From Conoideocrella luteorostrata (lineage: Eukaryota > Ascomycota > Sordariomycetes > Hypocreales > Clavicipitaceae), in contig JASWJB010000147.1 in the NCBI GenBank assembly GCA_032433595.1, positions 34,402-98,401 on the forward strand: 64,000 nt of DNA, written 5' to 3'. The position numbers and the translations under genes are program-made. Below are positions 47,443 to 59,470 of this stretch, piece by piece; the stretch's first letter is position 1, and every line of letters begins with the position of its first letter. Below the pieces are notes generated by a model, which was not told the origin of the DNA, made no database searches, and worked only from the letters and a program-made list of their open reading frames with translations.

Positions 47443-48492
47443 TTATACCGTCGTCCCTCCCGCCGTCCTCCTGCTCATCACCACATAATCCGGCACCACC
47501 ACCTTCCCGCCCCTAAGCTTTCTCTCGCCAGGGGAGCTCTCATCCACGTCAAATCCCAGCCGGCGATAGAACGCCCGCGCGTGCTCGTTACTCACAAAGC
47601 ATGTGAGCATGACCTTTTCAACACCATCCACCCGGTCGCCCGCTTGGATGAGGCACTGCATCAGCTGTTTGCCCAGGCCGGTTCTAATTTCCAACCCCCA
47701 ATCCATCTTAAATTTAGCTCTTGCATCTCTCTGTGGGTAGCACATACATAGTTACGGAGCAACTACACCGGACAAACACTGGGGGCAACGGGGGCGAAGG
47801 GGGCGAAGGGGGCCGAAAGCAAAACTCACCCCTTGAGCTCCGCCCGCAGATGAATCTCGTAGCAGTACACGACCGCCTCGCCATTCTCATACGTAGGCAT
47901 CATAGACGTGAACCCGCGAATGTCCTCGTCGTGCCGTACCAGGATGTACCGCAGGTCCGGGGACCGCATCTCCTTCTTCTTCGCAGACGGGTGCCATCCT
48001 GTGCTGGAGCCGCGGTAGTCCTGGCCGCTGGTCTCGTCGATGAGGCCAAAGCAGCTGTCGAGCTGGGCGTCCGTGAGCCTAGCCGACTGGAGGAGCTGCA
48101 GAGTGTATACTTGTCTGGAGTGCGGGTGCGTCCATTCGCGGGGGCTGGTGAGAAACACACAATTACTAACTTAACTTGGCTCATGTTTTATTTTGTTTTT
48201 ATTTTTTATTTTTTTATTTTTTTTTTGGATTGGAGGATTTGCGGGTTCAGCAGAATACAGTATGTTTCTGCTTCTCTGGAAAGACGGAAAAAGGGGGGTG
48301 TTGCTTTGATTTGGCGTTTATAGGGACATACAGTAATGGCAGGTAGTCGGCCGTGAAGTCCGCGTCGTTTTTGGAGTTTGCGCGTTCTATGGGATCGGTG
48401 TGGGCTCTGCGCCGTCGTTGTGGTTGTCGTCGTCTGCTGCGCACCTCTGCTGCTTGTTGGGCGGGCAGCTCGCCCTTTTCTGCTTTCTGCAT
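47443..48492 (-). CDS. NAT4: N-alpha-acetyltransferase Nat4/Naa40 (histone H4/H2A)
   Basis: Exons 48492-48332, 48144-47830 and 47683-47443 encode 238 residues. The second junction (GTGAGT...AAATTAG) is what restores the acetyl-CoA loop: YCYEIHLRAELKG joins TGLGKQLMQCL. The frame before that acceptor is open and could mislead automatic callers. The N-terminus is very basic (RSRRRQPQRRRRAH). The GNAT fold follows: LRYILVRHDEDIRGFTSM (beta strands), motif A (GTGLGKQL), and VMLTCFVSNEHARAFYRRLGF, the GNAT C-terminal signature. The Nat4 type is recognised by YxYEIxL before motif A and by DETSGQDYRGSSTGWHPSAKK. It acetylates the N-terminal Ser of histones H4 and H2A. Intron 2 contains a strong G-run array on the opposite strand. 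Divergent from the LYR gene. Confidence 0.85.
47781..47812 (+). repeat. Tandem G5 array, G-quadruplex candidate
   Basis: Four GGGGG runs (47781-47785, 47790-47794, 47799-47803, 47808-47812) are separated by 4-base loops CAAC, CGAA and CGAA, a 9-base period. This meets the usual G-quadruplex pattern on the plus strand. It lies inside intron 2 of NAT4, whose RNA is the C-rich complement. Confidence 0.8.
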
Positions 48493-48931
48493 TTCTAAAG
48501 GAGGGGGGAAAGGTTGAACAAGACACTAGTTGCGAGTGGGAGTAGAAAGAAAATTCAATTGCCACTACGGAGTACGGATGGAGGCAATTCGTTGTTTATC
48601 CGCTGAGGAACAAACGTGTAAACAGGTATACGGAGTCGATTGATTGCTGAAAAGACGCCATGCAGCACCCGTGGCTGATTCGCGAGTCTGCTAACTACGG
48701 AATAGTTAACTAGTTAGTTAGTTAACTAGTTAACGCGCATCAGCAGCGTACTAGTAGTACCACCCACTCAAGGTTATTCCGTCCCGACCAGTCAGCTCGT
48801 CGAAATCATCGCCAACCCAGCTAATTCAACACATATTTGTAGTTTTTCTTTCTTAGTTTTTTTTTAGGAAACAAAAAACACAAAAACCCAAGAGGGACAT
48901 TGTAACTACACAGCCATCCATGCGATAGCCC
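48493..48931. other. Shared divergent promoter of NAT4 and the LYR gene
   Basis: 439 bases between divergent ATGs. Contains TACGGAGT motifs near 48567 and 48628 and the inverted repeat at 48705-48734. T- and A-rich runs near 48840-48895 precede the LYR start. Confidence 0.7.
48705..48734. repeat. GTTA-based inverted repeat
   Basis: The arms GTTAACTAGTTA and TAACTAGTTAAC face each other around a 6-base centre, forming a 30-base near-palindrome built from GTTA/TAAC units. It sits midway between the NAT4 and LYR starts. Confidence 0.7.
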
Positions 48932-49382
48932 ATGAAATACACCGCGCTGCTCCTGCGCTCCCGCGGCTATGCCACTCGTCGCAAACTCGAGCGGGCACTG
49001 AGCCTAGACCACGTACGCGCCTCGAATCCCAAATACACACACACCTCCTCCGTAAGGAATTCCCACGCACAGAGACGACAAAAAGCTAAAACCCTACTCC
49101 TGCTCTTGTGGCAGTTCCTACAAAGGTCGCGCGTCCTCTCCTTCTACAGGACCATTCTCCGCGGGACCAAGCAGATCCGAGACCCGCAGACCAAGAACGA
49201 GACCAGGCGCTTCGTGAGAGACGAATTCGAGAGACGTCGCCATGTCACTGACATTGTAGGCCTGCCCTTTACACGAGACGCGGATAATTGGCTAATCAAG
49301 TTTGAAGAGCCACATCAGATACCTCTTATCAACTGGCAAGACTGAATGGGAAGGCATGGAGAGATATGTCGCGGGTATGTAG
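48932..49382 (+). CDS. LYR-motif (complex 1 LYR) mitochondrial protein, LYRM2-like
   Basis: Three exons, 48932-49012, 49115-49255 and 49308-49382, give 98 residues. Intron 1 (102 nt, GTACGC...GTGGCAG) is a multiple of three and free of stops, so an unspliced reading looks like one 137-residue frame. Intron 2 (GTAGGC...GGCTAATCAAGTTTGAAG) uses an AAG acceptor, and only this choice yields SHIRYLLSTGKTEWEGMERY, the conserved end of LYRM2-like proteins. The LYR core is RSRVLSFYRTILRGTKQI, followed by NETRRFVRDEFERRRHVTDI. LYR proteins bind the mitochondrial acyl carrier protein and help assemble respiratory or iron-sulphur proteins in the matrix. The N-terminus MKYTALLLRSRGYATRRKLE is suited to import. 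Convergent with bL36m. Confidence 0.83.
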
Positions 49383-49650
49383 TATTGTACAAATCTAAAT
49401 CCTCGTCTGACTGCCAGGCGTCACCTCCTCGGCCCCAGTCCTCAGCTTGCCCCCCGTGAGGTTTTGCCATTTCGTTTCCTCCCATATTACATAGCTGTAA
49501 CCGGACTATTCCATGATCTTGATCCTGATCCCGATGCGTCATGCTCGCTTCATTTTGTAAATTCTTGCAAAGCCCTCCAAGCCATAATGTACAGAAATGC
49601 TCCCACGCCGTAAAACCACTATAAAGTCGTCGCTGTCCGTCCGCGTGGCC

Positions 49651-50031
49651 TCAACTTTGGCGCTGCTTGTGCCTCGGATTCGCCTTGCAGATAATGTAAA
49701 GGTATCCGTTGTGTCGTTTGCCGGCCTTTCGTCGAACAACCTAGCCAATTTCGTTAGCATTTGAAGCCAGCAAAAACACCCAGGTGGCATTACAGGCTCT
49801 TACCTTGCAATGCTCGCATCTCTTCTTCACCGAGCTGTGAACCTTCATCCCCCTCGTCTGCATCAATCCCGCACTAATTGTTCTGCTTGTCGTCCACAGG
49901 CTACCAATTATGGGGGACGCCCAGAAAGGAGCTGAGGATGTGCCAAAGGTGTTACCCGTGAGGGACCCCGCCGACTGTTTCGAGGCAATTAATCTCGCCG
50001 GCAAGGCGAGACTTCGCAAAAGGAAGGCCAT
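49651..50031 (-). CDS. RTC6: Mitochondrial large-subunit ribosomal protein bL36m
   Basis: Exons 50031-49804 and 49740-49651 encode 105 residues; the 63-nt intron (GTAAGA...GGCTAG) falls immediately after CEHCK. The mature domain (about residues 62-105) is a canonical L36: MKVHSSVKKRCEHCK, then VVRRKAGKRHNGYLYIIC, then KANPRHKQRQS. The zinc ligands C72, C75, C94 and H100 are all present. The first 60 residues (MAFLLRSLALPARLIASKQ...) form a presequence without acids. The protein sits in the mitochondrial ribosome large subunit. It ends 268 bases from the stop of the convergent LYR gene. The small second exon is too short for an ORF scan. Confidence 0.92.
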
Positions 50032-50552
50032 GGTTGCGATGGGCCGTTGGGGACGTGGTGTCTCTGGCGATGTTTGCCGTCATGCATGGACCCTTGAGGT
50101 TTTTCGGGTAGCATCTCGAAGTCACGTGCTGCACAGTATTTCGCCTATGCTGCGCGGAGCACTGTTATTTGCAAAGCAAGCGAGTAGAATTCTTATTAGC
50201 CATTACTAGGTATCAATTCTCATTCTGATTCTATTTAGGTTTGGTTTGTCAAAGCTAGGTTTCAGTGGAAGCGCGCCTTCGTTTGTTTTGTTTTGCCCAG
50301 CCAATAGTTATACCCCTTCTTCCATGAAAACAACGCCATTTTTATCACCACCAAAAAACCTCCAAGGATCCCGAACCACGCCCAAGCTTTTCTGCCTTGG
50401 CTTCCTTCCCAAATTCAGATTCTGCTATACAATCTGTTAATCGCATATAATAATATCCGTCTCTCCAAGCTATTGTGTCATCGAGTTGCGCAGCCAGATA
50501 TCACATCTAATCATGCGTCTAGGACATCCAATGTGGCTAAGTGTATCAACGA
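50032..50552. other. Spacer between bL36m and the hypothetical gene
   Basis: 521 AT-rich bases holding the bL36m promoter and the 3' end of the next minus-strand gene. No gene seen. Confidence 0.65.
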
Positions 50553-52868
50553 TCAAGACTGGCTGCCAGCCCATCCCTTCATGGTAAGACCTATGTATAA
50601 AGCTGCCGCGGAAACAAAATCATTGCTTGGTACCCCGCCTGTGGGTGGCTTCGGAGGCTGCAGCTCTTCAACATGGTCAGGCATACCCCCATCAATTCTT
50701 GTTTTAATTAGGGGCATGGCCTCGCCGTCGTTCTCCTCGCGGATCCGTCTGATTATTCTGCAATAGACATCCAAGTTGTTGCACTTGTTGAAGAAATGTC
50801 CCCACGTTTTGTGATTTCGGCGTCCCGTCAGCTCCGTCAGAGTGGGTAGGTTCTGCAATGAATCATAGTGCATCTTATTGTCCCGCACGAGAGCTGCCGT
50901 CACACGGCGCCCGTACATTTCGCCGTTGCTGTCTACCGCTATGTGTTGCTCCTCTGTTCGAGTTGATTCCGTTGAGCGGAGTTTGATAACTTGGTTTATG
51001 GCTTGTGGCAATGGTGCATCGGCGTTGAACTGTAATCCGTTCCAGTTGGGACAGAGCGTATCTAAAATCTGCTTCTTGTGTCTCTTTAGGTGATCTGGCT
51101 CCCCATCGAGCCAGCTCTGCAGCGTACATCCTGAACAAACACGCTTAGTCGGTGGCATTTCTCGAGCGAATGCCCCATAGAACTCTTCATTTGTTTCGAA
51201 TCCGCATGAGGAGCAGAAAACCATGCATCTCCCCATAACATCCATATACCACTTAGGCCAGTCGTGATCAATTCTGTTTTCGAGCCCAATGCGCACCGGC
51301 TTCAAAAGGTCGTATAAAGCCCTCTTTCTGCACTCTTTCTCCTTCGTCTCCAATAATCGGTGCATTGCATCGAGGAAAGTAGGGACAGCTAGTGGGTAGT
51401 TCGGGACTTGATGCAGGTAATCACAAAAGGCCTTATCCTTGTCAAAAAGAAGGTCGAGTTTCATCCTCTTAGCTTTCATGAATGCCTTCAGAATAATATT
51501 GAAGAATCCTCTCTGTACGACATCCAGTTTCTGTGGGCCCCATGTCAAGCCGTAAGTGGCAGTGGTGTCACTCGTAAACGGAGTTCCTTTTTGATAAGCA
51601 GGATAGAAATCAAATGCTGTGATTTCTGGCAACGCAGCTTGTCGACGGTTATAATTTATCTCATATATAAGGTCAATTAGACAAAGAACGTCGCCGAAAT
51701 GGATCAGTGGGCAGTCATATATGCCGACCATGCGGACCAGTGGACATGCTCGTAGTATAATGGCAATCACCCGACGGTCCAGGTATGGGATTTTCTGGAA
51801 GTAGAGAACCTGATACGAGCTTCTCTGCTGCGATATGTGTTCCAGCAAGCTCTTCAAGCGGACCGCGGAGAAAACAGCCTGTGGTTCAAAAAGGTAGTGC
51901 TGGGGACTGGAAGTGAATTGGCAAGAGCCCCAGATTCTAGCCACATCCTGAACGCTCCTCACAGTAGAAACGATTTCCTCTGCCAAGAAATCTACAGGCA
52001 GGATGTCTCTGATTTCTTTCGCACTGTATTTTGAATGCTTTTTGCGGTATCGTCCCCCCGAAGCACGACCATGAATAAGATAGATTGAAAGATATATTTC
52101 CCTTTCGACCTTCTTGGCATCCGCACACCACGAGGAAATGGCGCATCCGGGATTCAGTCCATAAGGATCCATGTCATAGGCCATGTTCATCTCTCCCACA
52201 GTGTGTTCGGGAGTTACCGCAAGAAGAACTCCTGACAGCCCGTTGGTTCTCAGATCAGATGCATAAAAATCCCAAATTCTCTGTATCTAAAGTCAGTTTT
52301 GGCTCGATTGGTGCGAGAGAATAGGTACTGACTGCGCTATTAGCAATTGCTGACCACGACGACGATGAAGTGACCGCAGCGTGCAGAACCGTCCGCCACC
52401 CATGTGCAAACAGAAAGTTTGCAACTTCACAGCCAATGTCGACAGCATTGACGATCTTAGCCAACATGTTGGTGCCATTTATATCCTTGCCGTTGTGTCG
52501 GGTTTCATAGCGAAACAAAAGCATGGCAGTAGTTAAGTATGTGAGTGGCAGGGAAGGCTCTCCTTGCCCCGGTTTACCCATAAACTCCTCCTGAGTTGGG
52601 AGCGTCAAGAGACCCTCAAGCTTTGATACCCAAGCCTTCTCAATTTCTTCAGGGCTCTTGGACGTGACTGCAGGGTGAAATCCATCTTTCATGAGATTTC
52701 GATGAGAGGTAATCATATCGTACTTTCCGAGGGCTATTTCAATCCGTCAGTCTATGGTCATAAGTCTCGAGCAATAACAAGCATAGCCCTACACTTAGTC
52801 GCTGTTGGATTTTGAGTATCACCGTTACTAGTAGCTGGCTTACTCCTGCGACGATTCTTTCGCGCCAT
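50553..52868 (-). CDS. Fungal hypothetical protein with a CxxC...CxxC motif
   Basis: Exons 52868-52793, 52733-52333 and 52286-50553 encode 736 residues. Exon 1 (25 codons) starts MARKNRRRSKPATSNG, a basic cluster; introns are 59 nt (GTAGGG...AAATAG) and 46 nt (GTCAGT...CTTTAG). I recognise no characterised family. Visible parts: a helical N-terminal domain (about 30-160; LTYLTTAMLLFRYETRH, MLAKIVNAVDIGCEV); a middle region with LRR- or F-box-like text (about 250-360; ILRACPLVRMVGIYDCPLIHFGDV); a likely zinc site at C517, C520, C543 and C546 (FCSSCGF...RVCSGCTL); and a C-terminal LPTLTELTGRRNHKTWGHFFNKCNN. The last segment recalls uncharacterised ascomycete proteins. It is probably cytosolic or nuclear. 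Introns that restore open frame and even coding across 2.2 kb argue that it is real. Confidence 0.75.
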
Positions 52869-53583
52869 GTTTTTTTCTCTTGGTGCTCTCTACTCGTTCT
52901 TCTTATAAGTTTTCTTCCCTCTTCGTACTTTCGGTGCTGCCTAAGAATTGCCCTTGTTCCTGGTCGCTGTGCTCAGGCACTGCTGAAGGGGTCGTGAAGG
53001 ATGAGCAAGCAAAACAAAACAAAAAAGAGAGACCAGCGTAGAGTGCGAGGGTAATTATATTTAAGTTGAGAAAATAAAGAACTGCAGGTTAAAAGGTTAA
53101 TCCCCACTGACTGCTGCGAGGGAGGCGCTTGTGGGAAGCCTTCTGTGGAAGGTGCCTCCCACGGCAAATACGACAAATTTGACAAATTTGGCTTCGCAGA
53201 ATATGAAATGAAATAGTGATTCTGGTGATGGCCTCTGGACTTTACCTGCTCCGGTAGGTTTGAAAAGAAAAAAAGCCTTACTCTTTGCAAAACTTGCATG
53301 GAAAATGTTGTAGGAAGCCTGCTGTGGGCGGCGGTGCGGTAAGCGGTGTGTTGTGGTTTAACTCGACACTCCTCTCGGTTCGAAGCCCGAAGTCATAGAG
53401 CCCATAAATATAATGTAAAAGGCAATTCAAATCGAGGTCTAGAAGAAAAGTAGAAAGCATGTAGTATGTGTAGGCTCCGGCCGTTTTTCCGCGTTGGAGA
53501 AGCAATACATGCATCCAAAGCACCGCTAATCAACGCTCCAAGCTCCTCCCTTTCCATGAGTCACTGAGCAGCTTGGTGCCTTG

Positions 53584-53604
53584 TGCCTTTTGCCTTTTGC
53601 CTTT
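53584..53604. repeat. TGCCTTT heptamer repeat
   Basis: Three tandem TGCCTTT units in non-coding DNA. Confidence 0.85.
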
Positions 53605-56600
53605 ACTACGCCTTTGCGGACATATCAGACCAGCCAGTAGTGCTATCAATGACCATTATTAAGCTGGACAGCAGTGGCAGAGGGCAGCTGCTGACAGATG
53701 GCCGTCGATTTAAGCCTTTCTACACTATCGTTGTCGTCGTCATCTCCCTCATCATCATCCCCATGTTGTGTTTGCTCTGATCCACCCGTGCCTTCGCCAG
53801 TGATTAAACGAAGCCGAGCATGCAAGAAGCATCGCATTCATACAAGAAGTCGGTCATGGAATCCACGCATATAATCACGGCTGTTGAGCCATTCTCGAGG
53901 CCATAGCAACGAAAAGATCCCATGCTGAAGCGTGAAAAATTTATATAGCACGCCCGATAACAGTCTGCTCAGTTCGAGTAGCCACTGAGAGCCATCCAAC
54001 TGAGCTATTTGCCTTGAATGATATTTGATAACAAGTAAAATGGTGCGGCTTGAGGTTGCCACTAGTCGAGCTACCCTAGGACCAAAGCGAGGTGATCATG
54101 TCCAGAACCATAAGGGTTTGTGCATGTCACACCCTCTCTCTATCTAGCCCTTCTTGTCTACTCTTTACTCCACTGCCTGACGACGGACAACCAACCGCGT
54201 CATTCATAAGTACGATAACAGAAATAGGGTTCTCCCATGTCCACGATTGCCGCCGCCACCGACAGGCTACAGATTGGACAACCAGTACTCCGTACTCACT
54301 CGCCATCATAGTCACCATGATAGTGGCGCTGCATTGTCCAAACGCTGATATCTGAGCGACATACTCCTGCCAGATTGTCGTATCCTGCAGTAGCCAATCA
54401 CTGACTCTGTCCGGGGTAACGGCCAGTGTGCGAAGACGTATTTAGTCCTGAGAGGCAGGTGAGACGCCTTTGCTCCGGCGGGGTAAGTTTGGCGATGCTG
54501 GTTATTTACCTACTTACTGATGGTGGGCTGGACAGGGTCAATGTGTTCCTGTGACATGTCGAGCTGCATGAAATCAAATGCAGCAATGAGCTGCCGATGC
54601 GCGGGTCGTTCGGTGGCGACACCACGCCATGAACAAGCCGAATATTGGACAATGCGCACCGCTTTAACCGGCGGTTCCATTGTCCGCCATTGATGCGGGC
54701 CTTGATGTGCGGCCTCTGGTGTGGCATGGCATCATCCCATGGTCGCAAGAGCACGACACCAAACATCATCATACCGAGAAAACAGGGGTTCCCTCAAGAA
54801 CGCTGTGTTATAACCGACTCGTTCATACAAGACGGAAAGCCCCAGCAAGCACATTTACTGGCATGCAAGACACACCTATCCTCTCTAGTGGCGAGGCTGG
54901 ATGTGCTTAACGCGGCTAGTAAATATTGAGTGATGCATGTAAACGGCTCTATACCATGCAATATAAATACACCTCTTTGCTGTAAACATGAATAAAGTGG
55001 CTTTCCTTGAAGAAGACTGTAGACTGAAATGCAATGATTGTTCTCTATGAACAGGTTTAAATTCTTCGTCTCACCCAGCGTGCCTTCGAGGGGGCAACGC
55101 AAACTCGCTGCTGTGGCCAAATTTGGGACAGGCGTTGGAAAACTTCCTTATTTGTCGTCGATCCCTTTACACTTCTATTCACATGATGGTCGAGGTTTTG
55201 GTGAGAGGGCGGCGGGGAGCCATGCTTTTCGTGGGTCCGGCGAAATGCATTCGATCCACATCGAGGGTGCCACATCCAGGATCTGGCCGTCCTTTCTTCG
55301 CCTTGGCTTTCGACCTGTGGTGGGCCGTGTCCTCGTCAAGACCTCAGAATGCCAAAGATATGAGTGATGGCAGCAGTTTGCCGCGCTACATCGGCGATTG
55401 ATCGTCATACGCGAGGTTTTGCATCAGACCTTAAGTGGATGGTGCCATAACTATATGCGCATTACGACGTATAGTTTGCCTTACTGGAACTCGGTCTGTG
55501 GCGCAGACTTTGGATAAGAGTCGTCCGTTATTTATGCGTGGATGGACAATAGATGTCCCCTCTCATCATAACACGAAGCTGTTCCCGAAGATCTGAATAC
55601 CAAATTCCGAAGCCAGTCAGGTGATGCTGTGACACGAAGCCTGGCTTGCTCGCAACCCCTCCTTGGTGTGTATGTACAATATTGATGCCAGCTTGCAAGG
55701 AATGCACTGTAGCTGTCTCGGACAGGAGTCAGGATCCATCTCAGCACGCACCTTGTCTGAGCTGGCTACATGAATTATAGTGGCTGATAGTCCTTGCTGG
55801 CATCTGTGCGCCCTGCTGTACACACGATAAGTTCAGTCACATGGCCGGCAATGGCAATGTGGGTGGGCTTGTTAGCGTTGACAATGTGTGCAACCTGAGG
55901 ATGCTGGTGCGATCAAGCTTCAGGCCAAGAGTTGGATAGTAGCCTGCAATGATACTGTACGGAGTACAGCTGAACCGCGTGGCGCTGTAGACTATCTCTT
56001 GATTTGTAAAGGGAAGCATCATTCAAATATGGGGGCTTCATGTCGCCTGACTCGGAAGTCGACCTAGTCAATACAGGCAGCATAACACCACCACAGAGTA
56101 TCAAGTACGGAAGGCCTGGAAAGGTGAACGTCATGCAAGATGATTTAGAGCCCATCACCACACGACCACGGGGATAACACTGGGATATTCGTGCAAAGAA
56201 GGGTGTACGATCCCCGGCCATGATAGTATGTCATGCCGTCTATGAAGGCGAATTGTCTCCGGGACACGTCTCTCTTCATTTTTACCGGACATGCAGCTTT
56301 GGTCAACTTGAGCAGTGCCGTCGGCGAAATTGCTGGCTTGGATGCATAACGGTACTTGAAAAGCTGCCGTAAGTAAATATTGTACTCCGGCGTGAGAACC
56401 GGGTACTCTGTACCGTTAGCTTGATGTCATAATTGGCCAAGGTGTCAGGATATGTCTGCATAACAAAGCTCCTACCGGACAGAAAGGGCTTCAGCTAAGC
56501 TGCAGTCAGGGTGGGTGGGTACTGTTACCTTCTCTCGTGTTTGCAATTGTGGATATGGCGTTCCTGCTGCATCGTGACCCGTAGAGAGTTTGACCAGAGA

Positions 56601-59360
56601 ATCGACGCGATGCAGCCCTTAAGCAAGAGCGGCGGACTTTATCCCTAATACTGGTATGCTTCGGCGCGAGAAAACTTCTTCGCTAAGTTATTATCCACGC
56701 CGAGATCGTAGCAGAAGGACTGTTGTTATGGAGCCGCCCCCCTTGGGCCAGTGCAGCCGTGCAATATAATTTTTATTTCTTCTTTGACCAACCTAATTCA
56801 ACTTGACGGGCGATCCACATGCAAGCGCAAGGTTGAAGTCGCAGTGGACAATTTTCTGCAGGTTGTTGCCGGGCGTAGGACCAGGGAACCCTGTCCGCTA
56901 GTCCGCATGAGAAGCAAATCACCGTCTACTGACAAAAATATGTCGTCCAAACAGTGATTAGCTGAAAAGTCTGCACGAATGACTGTACTCCGTATCAAGT
57001 TGCATATTGTATTCTGCTCCGTACATTAGAATACAATACAATAAACATGTCGCTGTCTTCAAAGTCTTCCCGAGGGCCCCTCAAATGGAAGAGCTGCCAG
57101 CGATATACTCCGTATGTATAGTGACGGTAGAACTTGCACTTAGTAGGATGGATCGCAGACAACGGTTCGCCAGCTACATCCCAAATTTCCAGCCGCAAAT
57201 CATCCGCTGTAGGAGGGAAAATTTGTTCTGGACGGGTGATTCATTTTAGTTGCTGGCAGAGTTATCTGAGGGCGGTTCGCCGTCTAACCCCTCCCGTTGG
57301 TGTTTCATGAAAAGGGGTGTGGATGGCCGCCGTAACCCCAAATATTGTACGGAGTTTAGTAAAAGGTCTCTCTCAACCTCTCGAATCGCTCTCTTGTTGG
57401 ACTCTGGTAGGCTGCACTAGTACTCCATACTGGCTTGGTTACTTAGATATTTAGTTCGATGCCTCAGACCAGCCCCAGCGATGGGAGACATCGTGAAAGA
57501 CACTGTTGGAATGGCATTGTAATCCAAAGGCTGATACAAAGGCGCTCGAGGACGACACATTGAAAAGGGCGGACAGACAAACTACAGTCCTCTTTGCCTT
57601 CAGTCTACTTTCTGTGCGATGACAGTAAAGTTCGCGAAATTTCACCGTGCTTGCTTTCGTTTATTTGTTAGATCGTTCTTCTTTGGTATCTGATGAGGCC
57701 TACCGGGTTAAGGGCAAAGCGGCAGCAGTCGACTTCCTTCAAGACGTCTGACACTTTTCGTCCGCCCTGGACAACGGTGTAAAAGGAGGTGTGTCGATGG
57801 GACCGCAATTTCGTCCCACCTCCACTTCGCTAATGTTAAAACTGCACGGGCCAGGCAGCCCATGGGATCCCGGCAATGTACTGCAGTACCAGTTACTGCT
57901 AGTCCAATAGTAACTTGTAGCTTCGGGGGCTCGAGCTACTGGTGCTTGGCAAAACCGTTTCGTGGAAGGGGCAGATAGGTGATGCCCATTTGGAGGGTAC
58001 AAAACGGTGGATTGATATGATAACTTGCAGTGCTTCGTATCGTGTTAATAACGGGGTAAGCGCTGCATTGTAATTGTAATGACATGACTGACAGTTCTTC
58101 TTTTTTTCGGCATGCTGAGTGATACCATAAGGATTGCGGACGCTCTGTTCGTTAACATGGAATCAAACATGTGCGCCTGAATTCAAGGCCACACAGAAAG
58201 TAATTACGAAGGCACGGAGGGCATAAGCTAGAGCTGAACCACAGACTTATAAATGGTGGAATGAAAGTAGCGATCGAAGCTTATCGTAAACGGCACAAGA
58301 AAGTAGCCGTCTGAGATTGAGCAGCCCTAGAAACGTGTCCATTTGACGTTGTAATATCCTAGTGCCTACCACCATTACATTGTTGGTGTTGCCAACATAC
58401 TTTTTGACCAATTCGAACCTACGTATGATACGCGGTCCTAGGATAGGCATGAGTGCTGCTTGGATGGATCGAGCCTCTAATTTTGTGGACATCTGTTCTA
58501 GGAGCGGCAAGATGTTAACTTACTACGGAGTACTCCGTACGTGGAGTGGTATTACAGAGCCCTACTATGAAGAGAGCCTGAAACAAGCGTACTTTTCTGC
58601 TGTAATTCGGGCTACACACGCAAAATATCGGCTACTAAGCCTCGAAATTAGGTTAATTATAAAACGGTATGAAGTATGGAGTACGGAGTACCTGGTTGCA
58701 GGCCGCAAACTTATTTTTCCTGGGCAGGGATTGAAATTCGTGAAAACCCTTTAAACGGTGCTGAGAACAATTTGTTCGTCCATTCGCTCGCTAATAAGAA
58801 GATTGTTAGTTAACCCCATTCTGGATGCCTGGTACCGTGGGTTGCCAGAGGCGTCAAATTCATTTGCCAGACTGACCTGAACCCTTGCTGGGAAAGTTGT
58901 AGTATTAGGAGTTTCCGTGTTTATATTGCGAGTGGGGAGTAGCCGAGATCAGGAAATCGGAAGTCGCCGCATTTGAGGAAGCACTGCCTAAGAAGTTAGA
59001 AAGTTCCCCGTTAAGATATTGCCCGATAAAACAGCTTGGAAAGAAACAATAGCTAGTATGTTCGCCATCACGAGGGTGGGCTTTAGTTTGTGACAACCGA
59101 TGTCCGCAACAACGCTAAAATATCACGGGTAGGCATGAACCATAGATTCCAGGTTCCCCCGATGCATCAAGTTTGATTTGATGGTGTTGGCGAGTCGGGA
59201 AACACTGGGTGCTCCGGGGAAGCTATTTACCTGTTAGAACTGTCTACATATCTAGGGAGCATGTTTGTAGATCTCCCTATTGCACTCTGATGTGCCCTGC
59301 CACGGTGGGTTCACTTTAACATTACAACGGGATGTAGCAATCTATTGGCATTTGGAAGCC

Positions 59361-59470
59361 GGTGTGGATGGCGTTGGATGGCGTTAGATGGCGGTGGATG
59401 GGGATTCGATGGGAAATGGATGGCCGATGGTGGATGGTTGGTGGATGGTTGGTGGATGGATAGTGGCATG
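59361..59470. repeat. Degenerate GGATGG/GGTGGATGG minisatellite
   Basis: About 110 bases of diverged units, first GCGTTGGATG-like and then GGTGGATGGTT-like, all sharing GGATGG. It is non-coding and about 1 kb upstream of the PH-domain gene. Confidence 0.8.

Noticed and set aside
47443..47745. N-terminal extension MCYPQRDARAKFK... of the third NAT4 exon
   Set aside because: It is intron 2 read through; splicing at AAATTAG restores the GNAT acetyl-CoA loop.
53370..53400. tRNA B-box-like GGTTCGAAGCC
   Set aside because: The flanking bases do not form a T-stem and no A box or acceptor stem could be folded.
54600..55410. Cluster of 70-110-codon frames on both strands
   Set aside because: Frames overlap, lack family motifs and cannot be linked by credible introns.
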